From Marinobacterium stanieri (lineage in GTDB: Bacteria; Pseudomonadota; Gammaproteobacteria; Pseudomonadales; Balneatricaceae), in NCBI RefSeq assembly GCF_900155945.1, contig NZ_FTMN01000010.1, forward strand, positions 62,001-126,000: 64,000 bases of DNA, written 5' to 3'. Position 1 is the stretch's first letter. The number at the start of each line of letters is the position of its first letter. Shown piece by piece: positions 1 through 8,374 of this stretch. The position numbers and the translations under genes were made by a program. The notes under the pieces are model-generated. The model saw only the letters and a list, made by a program, of their open reading frames with translations. It had not been told where the DNA came from and did not search any database.

Positions 1-347
1 TCAGGCACCGGCAGCTCGTCTACATCCTTCTCGGTACGCACTACTTTTTCGAATTTCGGGCCTTCGCCCTGTTCGAAATACAGCCCCAAGCCCATGGCAT
101 CAGGGATGGTCAGAATATCGGAGAACAGGATGGCGGCATCCAGATCGTAGCGTTCCAGCGGCTGCAAGGTCACTTCGCAGGCCAGTTCACGGTTTTTGCA
201 CAGACTCAGAAAGTCACCCGCCTGGGCACGAGTTGCGCGGTATTCCGGCAGGTAGCGTCCTGCCTGACGCATCATCCAGACCGGGGTTACATCCACCGGT
301 TCACGCAGCAGCGCACGCAGAAAGCGATCGTTTTTCAGTTCAGCCAT
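1..347 (-). CDS. hemE: Uroporphyrinogen decarboxylase, N-terminal part (window edge)
   Basis: This is the first 115 codons of HemE, read leftwards from the ATG at 347-345; the rest lies outside the window. The translation starts [19 protein letters not shown] and contains the family signature [11 protein letters not shown] near residue 28, followed by the [15 protein letters not shown] segment of the active-site region. HemE decarboxylates the four acetate side chains of uroporphyrinogen III to give coproporphyrinogen III in cytosolic haem synthesis. It is divergent from the AraC-type gene to its right. In Pseudomonas hemE directly adjoins gltD; here gltD is 57 kb away, which marks hemE as one edge of the accessory block. 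The family assignment is secure; only the left part is unseen. Confidence 0.95.
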   Translation of the reverse strand, partial: MAELKNDRFLRALLREPVDVTPVWMMRQAGRYLPEYRATRAQAGDFLSLCKNRELACEVTLQPLERYDLDAAILFSDILTIPDAMGLGLYFEQGEGPKFEKVVRTEKDVDELPVP

Positions 348-502
348 GTCGCCATCTTATCCTGTAGCTAAGTTTGAGATGGCGACATTGTAACCGCTAA
401 CGCATTCAATTGCTTTCTACAGGAGTACAGTCTGCACCTTGAACTGTATAATTACTGGGCTAAGGTTAACCCTAACAATGTTTAGCCGGTGATTTGTTCA
501 TC
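348..502. promoter_or_regulatory. Divergent hemE / AraC-gene promoter region
   Basis: This 155-bp gap must hold start signals for both hemE (leftward) and the regulator (rightward). A perfect TATAAT lies at 447-452 on the plus strand, but no good -35 hexamer stands 16-18 bp upstream of it. The palindrome GGTTAACC at 464-471 sits between this -10-like element and the regulator start and could be an operator, perhaps for self-control. Function is inference from position. Confidence 0.3.
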
Positions 503-1297
503 ATGACACGCAGTACCAAAGTCCTCAGCCTGCCGACCCGCTCCGATAAGCACGATCATGCACATCATCAGCTGGTGTTTGGTCTGGAAGGTGATACCGC
601 ATTCGAGCTGGTCGGTCGCAGCCGCGAGGTCCGCATCGGGCATGGCTGTCTGGTGCCTTGCGCCACCGACCATATTTTCAGCGGCCTGGGCGACAACCGT
701 ATCGTCGTGATGGACCTGCCCACCGAAAGTCATGACCGTCTGCAGCAGGAAAAAATCGACCGGCTCTTCGATCAGGCCAGCTACTTTCAATGCCCGCCCG
801 ATCTTCAGCTGCTGCTGCGCTCGCTCAGCCGGGAGCTTAGACACAATCCTGCCGATACCCTGTTACAGGAAGCCTGCAGCAATACATTGCTCTGCGCCCT
901 GCAACGCCAATTTGACCAGAGCCCGATGGCGCGCCCACAAGGTCGTCTGAATCTGGAATTGCTCGACGACTACATTGACCTCCACATTGACCGTCGTCTG
1001 CCAGTGGAAGAGTTGGCAGGCCTTTTCTGCCTCGCCAGCAGCCAGTTCTATGCCCGCTTCCGTGACCAGACCGGTATGACACCCAACCAGTATGTCAGCG
1101 AACGTCGACTTCAGGCTGTACGTCAGGCGCTAATGCACGCCCCTGACCCTATTGCTCAGCTGGCATCTCGTTTCGGTTTTTGCAATCAAAGCGCCCTGAC
1201 TCGGGCCTTCCGTCAACGTTTCGATCTCTCTCCGGCGCAGTTCCGTCGCCAGCGCAACGGTTACGCACCGGAAGATACTGCAAAAGATTCGGAGTAA
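503..1297 (+). CDS. AraC-family transcriptional regulator with cupin sensor domain
   Basis: A 264-residue regulator. Residues about 15-75 look like an AraC-type cupin (His-rich start HDHAHHQ, then a beta-rich stretch). Residues about 155-258 carry the double helix-turn-helix of AraC/XylS proteins, ending in the usual second-helix pattern FGFCNQSALTRAFRQRFDLSP. I place the start at ATG 503; a TTG at 494 is in frame but less likely. It lies just upstream of putP on the same strand. In Pseudomonas an AraC-type activator (PruR) controls the proline utilisation genes, so control of putP is a reasonable guess, but the ligand cannot be read from the sequence. The 326-bp gap before putP suggests separate transcription. 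Confidence 0.85.
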   Translation: MTRSTKVLSLPTRSDKHDHAHHQLVFGLEGDTAFELVGRSREVRIGHGCLVPCATDHIFSGLGDNRIVVMDLPTESHDRLQQEKIDRLFDQASYFQCPPDLQLLLRSLSRELRHNPADTLLQEACSNTLLCALQRQFDQSPMARPQGRLNLELLDDYIDLHIDRRLPVEELAGLFCLASSQFYARFRDQTGMTPNQYVSERRLQAVRQALMHAPDPIAQLASRFGFCNQSALTRAFRQRFDLSPAQFRRQRNGYAPEDTAKDSE

Positions 1298-1623
1298 CTG
1301 ACAAGACCGCTCCACAGTCGCTGTTATTAAATGCTGTTTCTGTGGGCAATTCAGCTCTGTGAATCGGCCATTACCAGCGCCAGGCATGAAAAACGGGTCC
1401 CTTTTTTCTGCCGCCGGTAATGGAGAAAACGCGCTCGCTTACTAAAACTGCAGTCGGCGGTATTGGCGCCCGGCTTGAGCTGGGCAGTTCTACCGTCTAA
1501 CGTAAACATGGGGCGGAAGGGATTCTTCCGCGTCGTTGTCGACCTGTCTCAGCTTCTCTGATTCCACGCATGAGACAGGCGCACAATAAACACCCTTATA
1601 AGGGATTGCAGAGAGGCTTTTGC
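1298..1623. other. Intergenic region upstream of putP
   Basis: No gene is seen in these 326 bp. There are two inverted repeats: a 7-bp stem (GCGGAAG 1513-1519 with CTTCCGC 1525-1531) and an 8-bp pair (CTGTCTCA 1544-1551 with TGAGACAG 1571-1578). The second sits about 45 bp before the putP start and could be an operator or leader hairpin. No T-run follows either stem, so I do not call a terminator. The putP ribosome site GAGAGG lies near 1610-1616. Confidence 0.35.
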
Positions 1624-3114
1624 ATGATTGAAAATAACTACGCGGTGTACGGCACCTTCATCGTATATCTGATAATGATGCTTGCCATCGGCGTCATTGC
1701 CTACCAACGCACATCCAGCTCCTCCGACTACTTCCTGGGCGGCCGCTCCCTTGGCCCCTGGCCCGCTGCTCTGTCAGCCGGTGCTTCCGATATGAGTGGC
1801 TGGTTGCTGCTCGGTCTTCCCGGTTATGCGTACGGTTCCGGCATGGAAGCGATCTGGCTGGCCGGCGGCCTGTTGCTGGGTACCTGGGCCAACTGGCGTT
1901 TCACTGCCAAACGCCTGCGCACCTACAGCATTGAAGCCGGTGACGCCCTGACACTGCCCGAATATTTTGCCAACCGCTTCCGTGACAATTCGCGCATGCT
2001 GCAGGTAATCTCGGCCTTCTTCATTCTGCTGTTCTTCCTGTTCTACACCAGCTCCGGTCTGGTTGCAGGCGGCAAGCTGTTTGAGACCGTATTCGGCCTT
2101 GAGTACACCACTGCACTGATTGTCGGCACCATCTGCATCGTCTCTTATACCCTCTTCGGTGGCTTCCTGGCAGTATCCTGGACCGACCTGGTACAGGGCT
2201 TGCTGATGGCCGCAGCACTGCTGATCGTTCCGATCGCAGCGATTCAGGCTGACGGCGGCTTCGGCGCCATGTGGAGCGCGATTGAAGCCAAGAACCCTGA
2301 ACTGCTGACCATCTTCAATGACACCTCTGGTGAGCCGCTGACGTTCATCGCCATCGTGTCTTTGGCGGCCTGGGGTCTGGGTTACTTCGGTCAGCCGCAC
2401 ATCCTGGCGCGTTTTGCTGCTTGCCGCAGCAACGAAGAGATCGGCACCGCACGCCGTATCGCTGTTGGCTGGAGCGGCCTGTCCATGGCCGGCGCCATGC
2501 TGGTCGGCCTGGCTGGTATGCTGTTTGTGGAAAACCAGATGGGCGGCGAACTGGGCGATGGTGAAACCATCTTCATGCTGCTGGTTAATGCCATCTTCCA
2601 CCCGATCATTGCCGGTATCCTGCTGGCCGCGATCCTGGCCGCCATCATGAGTACGGCTGACTCCCAGCTGCTGGTTTCCTCCTCTGCTCTGGCAGAAGAC
2701 TTCTACAAGCAGCTGTTCCGCAAAGATGCGTCTCAGAAAGAGATCGTCATGGTTGGCCGTCTGGCAGTTATTGGCCTGTCACTCGTCGCCATGTTCCTGG
2801 CCTTTGACCCTGACAGCACCGTACTGGGGCTGGTGTCTTATGCCTGGGCCGGTTTCGGCGCAGCCTTCGGTCCGGCACTGCTGATCAGCCTGTACTGGAA
2901 GCAGATGACACGTAATGGCGCGCTGGCTGGCATCATTGTCGGTGCAGTGACCGTGGTTATCTGGAAGCAGCTGTCCGGCGGTCTGTTCGACATGTACGAA
3001 ATCGTACCGGGCATCATCTTCGCGACCATCGCTATTCTGGTTGTGTCCAAAATGGGTGGTGAGCCTGACGCTGAAGTTCAGGCCCAGCATGACCGTATGC
3101 TGAGCAAGCTCTAA
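1624..3114 (+). CDS. putP: Sodium/proline symporter
   Basis: A 496-residue member of the solute:sodium symporter family, very close in length to E. coli PutP (502). It imports proline with Na+ across the inner membrane, for use as carbon and nitrogen source or as compatible solute. The segment DYFLGGRSLGPWPAALSAGA followed by SDMSGWLLLGLPGYAYGSG is characteristic of PutP and includes the region that binds Na+ and proline. About 13 hydrophobic segments can be followed through the chain. An in-frame ATG exists at 1570, but the start at 1624 is preferred: it is preceded by GAGAGG and the family normally starts here. A clear rho-independent hairpin follows the stop codon, so it is probably a single-gene unit. 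No putA is present in the window. Confidence 0.95.
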   Translation: MIENNYAVYGTFIVYLIMMLAIGVIAYQRTSSSSDYFLGGRSLGPWPAALSAGASDMSGWLLLGLPGYAYGSGMEAIWLAGGLLLGTWANWRFTAKRLRTYSIEAGDALTLPEYFANRFRDNSRMLQVISAFFILLFFLFYTSSGLVAGGKLFETVFGLEYTTALIVGTICIVSYTLFGGFLAVSWTDLVQGLLMAAALLIVPIAAIQADGGFGAMWSAIEAKNPELLTIFNDTSGEPLTFIAIVSLAAWGLGYFGQPHILARFAACRSNEEIGTARRIAVGWSGLSMAGAMLVGLAGMLFVENQMGGELGDGETIFMLLVNAIFHPIIAGILLAAILAAIMSTADSQLLVSSSALAEDFYKQLFRKDASQKEIVMVGRLAVIGLSLVAMFLAFDPDSTVLGLVSYAWAGFGAAFGPALLISLYWKQMTRNGALAGIIVGAVTVVIWKQLSGGLFDMYEIVPGIIFATIAILVVSKMGGEPDAEVQAQHDRMLSKL

Positions 3115-3124
3115 ACTTCCCTCC

Positions 3125-3154
3125 AAGACCCGGCCCTGCGCCGGGTCTTCATTT
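3125..3154 (+). terminator. Rho-independent terminator after putP
   Basis: A perfect 10-bp stem (AAGACCCGGC 3125-3134 with GCCGGGTCTT 3140-3149) closes a 5-base loop and is followed by CATTTTG. It begins 11 bp after the putP stop codon. Confidence 0.85.
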
Positions 3155-3239
3155 TGTCTTCAAGCTGTAACCCCGCTTTAAAATCTCCATCGGATTATGG
3201 ATGGCTATCCCAAGCCCCCAAACCCGAGGAGTGGTTACA

Positions 3240-5591
3240 ATGGCAAACTACACGCTTCAGATTCTGCATGCAGCCGACATGGAAGGTGGTGGCGGCGATC
3301 TGCTCAACGCCCCCGCATTTGTCTCCATCGTTGACTACCTCGAAGATCAGGCCGAAAACTCCCTGTTTCTTTCCAGTGGCGACCTGATCCTGCCCGGACC
3401 CTATATGTCCGCCGCCGGTGACAGCAGCCTGCGCACCGCGATTCAACAAGCCAACGAAGCCATGCTGGGCCTGGAAGCTGGCACGCTGAGCAATCTGCGT
3501 GAAGGTGCTGGCCGTGTTGACCTGACGCTGGCCAACCTCCTGGAAGCCAGCGCAATCACGCTCGGTAATCATGAGTTCGACCAGGGCACCAACGCACTGG
3601 CCGACCTGATCGGTACCGATATCCGCTCCTCTGAACTGGATGGCGTTCGCTGGCTGGGTGCCCAGTTCCCCTACCTGAGTGCTAATCTGGATTTCTCCGG
3701 CGACGACAGCCTGTCCGGCCTGTTTACCGACCAGATTCTGAGCAACACCGCTTTCACGTCCACCATTGATGATCTCGACACTGCCGCAGCTGCACCCAAA
3801 ATCGCTCCGGCCACCATCATCGAGGAAGGTGGCGAGCAGATCGGTATCGTTGCCGCCACCACCCAGATTCTGGAAAGCATCTCCAGCACCGGCGGTGTCC
3901 AGGTTGAAGGTACTGACAGCAATGACATGGCACTGCTGGCTCAGCAGCTGCAGGTCCACATTGATGAACTGCGCGACCAGGGCATCAACAAGATCGTACT
4001 CATGTCTCACCTGCAGCAGATCGCACTGGAAGAAGAACTGGCTGGCCTTCTGGACGGTGTGGATATCATCATGGCCGGTGGTTCCAACGCCCTGCTGGCC
4101 GATGCAGATGAAGCACTCTTCCCGGGGACCGGCCAGGAGCCTTACGACGCCTATCCGATCCTGACCAAGGATGCGTCCGACAATGATGTGGTCCTGATCA
4201 ACACCGATGGCGGTTGGCGCTATGTCGGCCAGCTGACGGTTGAGTTTGATAAAGACGGCAATATCCTGACCGACTCCATCAACGATGACACCTCAACCAT
4301 TTACACGTCCACAGATGCCACTGCAGCCGAGCTGTGGGGCAGCGAAGAAGCCGCCTATGCTGAAGGCAGCAAGGGTGAGATTGCCCAGGACCTGGTCGAC
4401 GCCGTTGCCGGCCTGGTCACTGAAAAAGATGGCATCACCTTCGGCAGCACCGATGTATACCTGCAGGGTGAACGTGCCTTTGTCCGTACCGAAGAGACTA
4501 ACCTGGGCAACCTGACTGCCGATGCCAACCTCTGGTATGCACGCCAGGTCGATGATGCCGTCATGGTATCGATCAAGAACGGTGGCGGTATTCGTGAACC
4601 TATCGGCACAACCTACGCGGTCGGCTCCGAAGGTGATTATGAACTGCGTCCGCCCCAGGCCAATGAAGACGCTGGCAAGGCAGAAGGTGAAGTTTCCCAG
4701 CTGGATATCGAATCTTCTTTGCGCTTCAACAACGACCTGAGCATTCTTACCCTGACCCGCGCCCAGTTGCTGGCCGTCATCGAACACGCAGTCTCTGCTT
4801 CTGACGAAAGCTCAACTCCGGGCCAGTTTGCTCAGGTGGCCGGCATCCAGTACAGCTTCGACTGGACACAGGAAGCCGGTGATCGTATCCAGAGCGCCGC
4901 CATTGTGGACAACAACGGTGACGTACAGGATGTACTGGTGGTAAATGGTGAGCTGGTGGGCGATATGAATGCCAGCGTTAAGATCGTCACGCTCGGTTTC
5001 ATGGCTGACGGTGGCGATGGCTACCCGTTCGGTGACTTCCTGGAACTGGATGAAGCCGCCGTCGACCGTATCGACCTCATGGATGCCGGTATGGATGCCG
5101 GTGCTGCCACCGAAGCTGATGCCGGTACCGAACAGGATGCGTTTGCCGAGTACATGCTGAGCCAGTTCGCCGATTCAGCCTTTGCCGAAGTGGATACGGA
5201 CAAGAGTGAAGATCTGCGCATTCAGAACCTGGCTTTCAAGGAAGATGAAGTCCTGGCAAACAACACTGATGGTGTCGTGCGTCTATATGACACCCTGTTT
5301 GACCGTGGACCGGACCAGGCAGGCCTCAGCTTCTGGCATGGCCAACTGCAGCAGGGCGGCAGCCTGGAGCAGATCGCAGCGTCATTCATGGCCTCTGACG
5401 AATATCAGCAGACACTGGGCGGTGACACCAGCAACGAAGAGCTGATTGAGCAGCTTTACCAGAATGCTTTGGGTCGTGAGGCTGAAGCTGCTGGCGTTGA
5501 GTACTGGACCGAGCAGCTTGAACAGGGCCCAGCCGTAAACGTCATTCTGGGTATCTCTGAATCCCAGGAGCATATGAACATACTGCTTTAA
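3240..5591 (+). CDS. 5'-nucleotidase/alkaline phosphatase-like metallophosphoesterase with C-terminal DUF4214
   Basis: A 783-residue protein with the two-part fold of UshA/5'-nucleotidases. The N-terminal metallophosphatase has LHAADMEGG (residue 9 on), a GD pair in FLSSGDL (about 42-48), GNHEFDQG (about 107-114) and LMSHLQQI. The fourth motif, usually GHSH, is GGSN, as in some atypical secreted phosphatases. The nucleotide-binding C-terminal domain has KNGGGIREPIG near 445. Residues about 675-783 are two DUF4214 units (LYDTLFDRGPDQAGLSFW and LYQNALGREAEAAGVEYW). Start: ATG 3240 has GAGGAG eight bases upstream; the in-frame ATG at 3201 has none. There is no signal peptide, which with DUF4214 suggests export by the type I system at 8.1-13.9 kb and release of phosphate from nucleotides outside the cell. 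Substrate is not resolved. Confidence 0.85.
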   Translation: MANYTLQILHAADMEGGGGDLLNAPAFVSIVDYLEDQAENSLFLSSGDLILPGPYMSAAGDSSLRTAIQQANEAMLGLEAGTLSNLREGAGRVDLTLANLLEASAITLGNHEFDQGTNALADLIGTDIRSSELDGVRWLGAQFPYLSANLDFSGDDSLSGLFTDQILSNTAFTSTIDDLDTAAAAPKIAPATIIEEGGEQIGIVAATTQILESISSTGGVQVEGTDSNDMALLAQQLQVHIDELRDQGINKIVLMSHLQQIALEEELAGLLDGVDIIMAGGSNALLADADEALFPGTGQEPYDAYPILTKDASDNDVVLINTDGGWRYVGQLTVEFDKDGNILTDSINDDTSTIYTSTDATAAELWGSEEAAYAEGSKGEIAQDLVDAVAGLVTEKDGITFGSTDVYLQGERAFVRTEETNLGNLTADANLWYARQVDDAVMVSIKNGGGIREPIGTTYAVGSEGDYELRPPQANEDAGKAEGEVSQLDIESSLRFNNDLSILTLTRAQLLAVIEHAVSASDESSTPGQFAQVAGIQYSFDWTQEAGDRIQSAAIVDNNGDVQDVLVVNGELVGDMNASVKIVTLGFMADGGDGYPFGDFLELDEAAVDRIDLMDAGMDAGAATEADAGTEQDAFAEYMLSQFADSAFAEVDTDKSEDLRIQNLAFKEDEVLANNTDGVVRLYDTLFDRGPDQAGLSFWHGQLQQGGSLEQIAASFMASDEYQQTLGGDTSNEELIEQLYQNALGREAEAAGVEYWTEQLEQGPAVNVILGISESQEHMNILL

Positions 5592-5608
5592 GCTTTTCAG
5601 GGCACAAA

Positions 5609-5637
5609 AAAACCGGTCAGTTCAGCTGGCCGGTTTT
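5609..5637. terminator. Bidirectional rho-independent terminator
   Basis: A 12-bp stem (AAAACCGGTCAG 5609-5620 with CTGGCCGGTTTT 5626-5637, one G-T wobble) and a 5-base loop lie between convergent genes. Seven A residues on the left and four T residues on the right allow it to act on both strands. Confidence 0.85.
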
Positions 5638-5657
5638 CACTTTTCCCTACATACCGC

Positions 5658-6728
5658 TTACAAAAACAGCATATCGGCTACAGCCACATAGGTTTTTTGA
5701 ACGTACTCATCTGACTGCGTCATCGCAACGAGCGCTTCTGACTGGGAATAACGCCCAGAGTCGAGTTCACCTACCCAGTAGTCAAAACCGGCCTGATCTG
5801 GTGCACGTTCGAAAACACCTTCGTACATGTGTGTAACGAACTCGGCATTGCTCACTACACCGTCATCATTAGCATCTGAAAGCCCTTTAAACTCATCAGA
5901 GCCAACAAAGCCCGCAGCCATGGAGTTCAGATCCCGACGGCCGGCCTCAATTTCGCCCAGCCACCAGTTATAGCCATCTTCATCCGGCAGGCGGCCCATG
6001 GCACCAGAATAGGCCCGATACAGCTGTGCCTCTTCCGCTTCAATAACGTCACCGTCCGCACGTTTGATCTGTGCATCCCAGAGTGCGCCATCATCGTCCC
6101 ACAACTGCACATCATCGCTGTCCAGGTAGTCGGCAAAGATAAAGTCATTGTAGCCGATGGAACCCTCTGCCAGACCTTTGTCATACACGGCTTTCCACTT
6201 ATCGAACCAGCTGGTGCTTTCCATGCTGTCGATAAAGCTCTGAATATTGCTCGGGCTGGAGAAGTGGCTTTCCAGCGTGTATATCTCGGACTCATCAACC
6301 CCATCCAGGATATTCACACCGGTGGTCTGCAGGTAATCTGCCACCCAGTTGTATAGCTGATCGGCCAGCGCCCCGGTCACAGGTACATTGGCATCATCGA
6401 TGTAGGACTGAATCAGGTTATCCGAGCCCAGCAGGTCGTCATCCCAATCATCGTCCCAGTCATCCCAGTTATCGAACAGCTCCATATATTCGGCATACCA
6501 GTCGGATGCCAAAACGGCATTCCAGTAGGTATCGAAATTGGCTGGGTCTGAGAAATAGCTGTTCAAACGCGCGTCTTCAGCGGCAGTCATATCATCTGCC
6601 AGCTCAACGCCCACATGGTCGCGCGCATAATTCACAAACCAATTATGCACCCGTTCTGCGAGCTCCCAGGAAATTCCATCGTACTCACCCACGAAGTCAT
6701 TCCAAAAGGAATCATCATATCCAGACAT
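5658..6728 (-). CDS. Acidic secreted protein: two N-terminal repeats plus EF-hand-containing DUF4214
   Basis: A very acidic 356-residue protein without signal peptide or membrane segment. It has a tandem repeat of about 105 residues: each unit holds ELAERVHNWFVNY- or LADQLYNWVADY-like text, then a G-V-(E/N) stretch, then YFSDPANFDTYW or HFSSPSNIQSFI, then ASDWYAEY or STSWFDKW. An Asp/Trp-rich spacer (DNWDDWDDDWDDD) separates the units. I do not recognise the repeat. The C-terminal 125 residues are two DUF4214 units (AYSGAMGRLPDEDGYNWW and MYEGVFERAPDQAGFDYW) joined by a canonical EF-hand calcium loop, DANDDGVVSNAE, at 5841-5876. The next gene upstream is a full-length paralogue. Secretion by the neighbouring T1SS and attachment to the surface layer are inferred; function is unknown. 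Confidence 0.8.
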   Translation of the reverse strand: MSGYDDSFWNDFVGEYDGISWELAERVHNWFVNYARDHVGVELADDMTAAEDARLNSYFSDPANFDTYWNAVLASDWYAEYMELFDNWDDWDDDWDDDLLGSDNLIQSYIDDANVPVTGALADQLYNWVADYLQTTGVNILDGVDESEIYTLESHFSSPSNIQSFIDSMESTSWFDKWKAVYDKGLAEGSIGYNDFIFADYLDSDDVQLWDDDGALWDAQIKRADGDVIEAEEAQLYRAYSGAMGRLPDEDGYNWWLGEIEAGRRDLNSMAAGFVGSDEFKGLSDANDDGVVSNAEFVTHMYEGVFERAPDQAGFDYWVGELDSGRYSQSEALVAMTQSDEYVQKTYVAVADMLFL

Positions 6729-6861
6729 ATTTACAAAACTCCCTTGTACTAGATGGCTGAAATTTCGATACCGTCCTCGATATCAAGCGCATTATTCTAG
6801 TGCAGGGTGGAGGGCACGCAAGAGATTTGAGCAGATTTTAAACAGAGTTTTAGAAGGAGAT

Positions 6862-6882
6862 GGCCGGCCAGCAAAGCCGGCC
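6862..6882 (-). terminator. GC-rich hairpin between the paralogues
   Basis: A 7-bp stem (GGCCGGC 6862-6868 with GCCGGCC 6876-6882) lies 30 bp downstream of the 6912-7982 gene on its strand. No T-run follows on the minus strand, so it may be a weak or rho-assisted terminator, or only an mRNA 3' hairpin. Confidence 0.3.
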
Positions 6883-6911
6883 GATTTGTGTAACTAATTT
6901 CAGACGAGACG

Positions 6912-7982
6912 TTATATAAACAGCATATCCGCAACCGTTAGATAGGTTTTCTGTACATATTCATCAGACTGGGTCATATCGATAAAGACCTGCGACTGTG
7001 ACCGCTGACCACTGTCCAATTCACCTACCCAGTAGTCAAAGCCGGCCTGGTCAGGCGCACGTTCGAAAACCCCTTCATACATGTGCGTTACAAACTCGGC
7101 ATTATCTATAATGTCATTTCCATTGGTATCAGCCAGCCCCTTGAACTCACTGGAATGGATAAAACCGCCCGCCATTGAGTTCAAGTCGTGACGGCCTGCC
7201 TCAATTTCACCTAGCCACCACAGATATCCAGCCTCATCAGGTGTACGCCCCATAGCGCCCGCATAGGCGCGATACAACTGGGCTTCTTCTGCTGCAACTA
7301 CTTCACCATCAGCACGTTTAATCTGCGAATCCCACAGGTTGCCATCGTCATCCAGAATTTCTACGTCATCGTCATCCAGGTAGTCACCGAAGATAAAAGC
7401 ATCACTATCAACACTACCCTCGGCAGCCGCTTTGTTATACACAGCTTCCCACTTAACAAACCAGTCGGTCGCCATCAACGCGTCAGCGAAGGTCTGAATA
7501 TTGGCACCATTACTGAAGTAATTACTTAGCTCAACCGCTTCAGTGTTATCCACACCATCGAATACATTCACACCGGCATTGGCTTGTAAATAATCACCGA
7601 CCCAGGCATATATTTGCTCAGCCAGCGCCGTCGAAACCGGCAAGTCATCGCCGATGATAGACGGAAAAGTATCACTATCGTCCTCAATACCGCTGTCTTC
7701 GTCATCCACATTGCCATCCCAGTCAGCCAACCAGGCTTCATATTCTGCATACCAGTCAGACGCCATCATGGCTGCTACATACGCCTGAACATTTGAATAA
7801 TCACTGAAATAGCTGTTTAGGAGGCCATCATCCACTTCACTGGTATCACTGCCCAGGTCGACACCGACATACTGGTTGATATAACTGACAAACCAGGCAT
7901 GAATCCGATCAGCCAGCTCATAGGGGATCCCTTCGTAACCACCCAAGTATCCACTCAGGTAACTATCATCTACATCAGACAT
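6912..7982 (-). CDS. Paralogue of the 5658-6728 acidic DUF4214 protein
   Basis: It is 356 residues from ATG 7982, the same length as its neighbour. An in-frame GTG at 7997 is possible, but the ribosome site GAGGG sits just between the two and supports 7982. The architecture is the same: two about 105-residue repeats (ELADRIHAWFVSYINQYVGV and LAEQIYAWVGDYLQANAGV, each leading to YFS-N and SDWYAEY/TDWFVKW motifs), an acidic spacer, then two DUF4214 units joined by an EF-hand-like loop DTNGNDIIDNAE (7095-7130). The last 100 residues are almost the same as in the neighbour, while the N-terminal repeats have drifted, so the C-terminal module appears to be under the stronger constraint. Role unknown; a calcium-dependent surface-layer component or accessory is my inference. 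Confidence 0.8.
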   Translation of the reverse strand: MSDVDDSYLSGYLGGYEGIPYELADRIHAWFVSYINQYVGVDLGSDTSEVDDGLLNSYFSDYSNVQAYVAAMMASDWYAEYEAWLADWDGNVDDEDSGIEDDSDTFPSIIGDDLPVSTALAEQIYAWVGDYLQANAGVNVFDGVDNTEAVELSNYFSNGANIQTFADALMATDWFVKWEAVYNKAAAEGSVDSDAFIFGDYLDDDDVEILDDDGNLWDSQIKRADGEVVAAEEAQLYRAYAGAMGRTPDEAGYLWWLGEIEAGRHDLNSMAGGFIHSSEFKGLADTNGNDIIDNAEFVTHMYEGVFERAPDQAGFDYWVGELDSGQRSQSQVFIDMTQSDEYVQKTYLTVADMLFI

Positions 7983-7995
7983 ATCAAGCACCCTC

Positions 7996-8045
7996 ACACT
8001 TGATTACCGAATGCTCACATGCATGAGCACAAACAAATCAAGTGT
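7996..8045. repeat. Nested inverted repeat upstream of the acidic-protein gene
   Basis: Perfect 10-bp arms ACACTTGATT (7996-8005) and AATCAAGTGT (8036-8045) enclose a second palindrome, TGCTCA-CATGCA-TGAGCA (8012-8029). It lies directly upstream of the start at 7982 and between it and the VanZ-like gene. It could be an operator for the downstream gene, a 5'-UTR hairpin, or a transcript end for the operon ending at 8099. The structure is seen; the function is open. Confidence 0.55.
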
Positions 8046-8098
8046 AGGACGCAGAGACGAAATCGTAAAAGGAAGTGGGCTGATGGCGCGATGAGGAA

Positions 8099-8374
8099 TT
8101 AAAGAATGGCAGCAAAGAGCCATACGCACGGCAGAGCGACCAGAATTCCCAGTACATTGGCCGCCATGTCGACCCAGCAGAAGCCACTGCCCCAGTAATG
8201 ATCCCAGATCTCTTTGACCAGGCCTATCAGTAGCACCAGGGACGCGGCACTCCAGAGGTTCAGCCATAGCGCTGCCAGCAACAAGAGTACAAAGCTGTAG
8301 CCGAAATGCTGACGCTTGTCCTCTTCGTGGTAGTGCTGAAGAAGACGTTCCGAGATTTGGCTAAGAGACTGCAT
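8099..8374 (-). CDS. Small VanZ/YfiM-like membrane protein
   Basis: A 91-residue protein with an N-terminal soluble stretch (HYHEEDKRQHFGYS), three hydrophobic segments and the motif KEIWDHYWGSGFCWVDMAAN. The DK-x-x-HF and KE-x-x-D-(G/S)SG-x-x-D-x-x-AN pattern is that of the VanZ-like/DUF2279 (YfiM) families, which have no agreed function. Its ATG overlaps the TGA of the glycosyltransferase gene (TGATG at 8376-8372), so the two are translationally coupled, and it is the last gene of the secretion operon. Confidence 0.65.
   Translation of the reverse strand: MQSLSQISERLLQHYHEEDKRQHFGYSFVLLLLAALWLNLWSAASLVLLIGLVKEIWDHYWGSGFCWVDMAANVLGILVALPCVWLFAAIL

Noticed and set aside
1513-1531. Hairpin after the AraC-type gene as a terminator
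   Set aside because: The stem is only 7 bp, is more than 200 bp past the stop codon and has no T-run.
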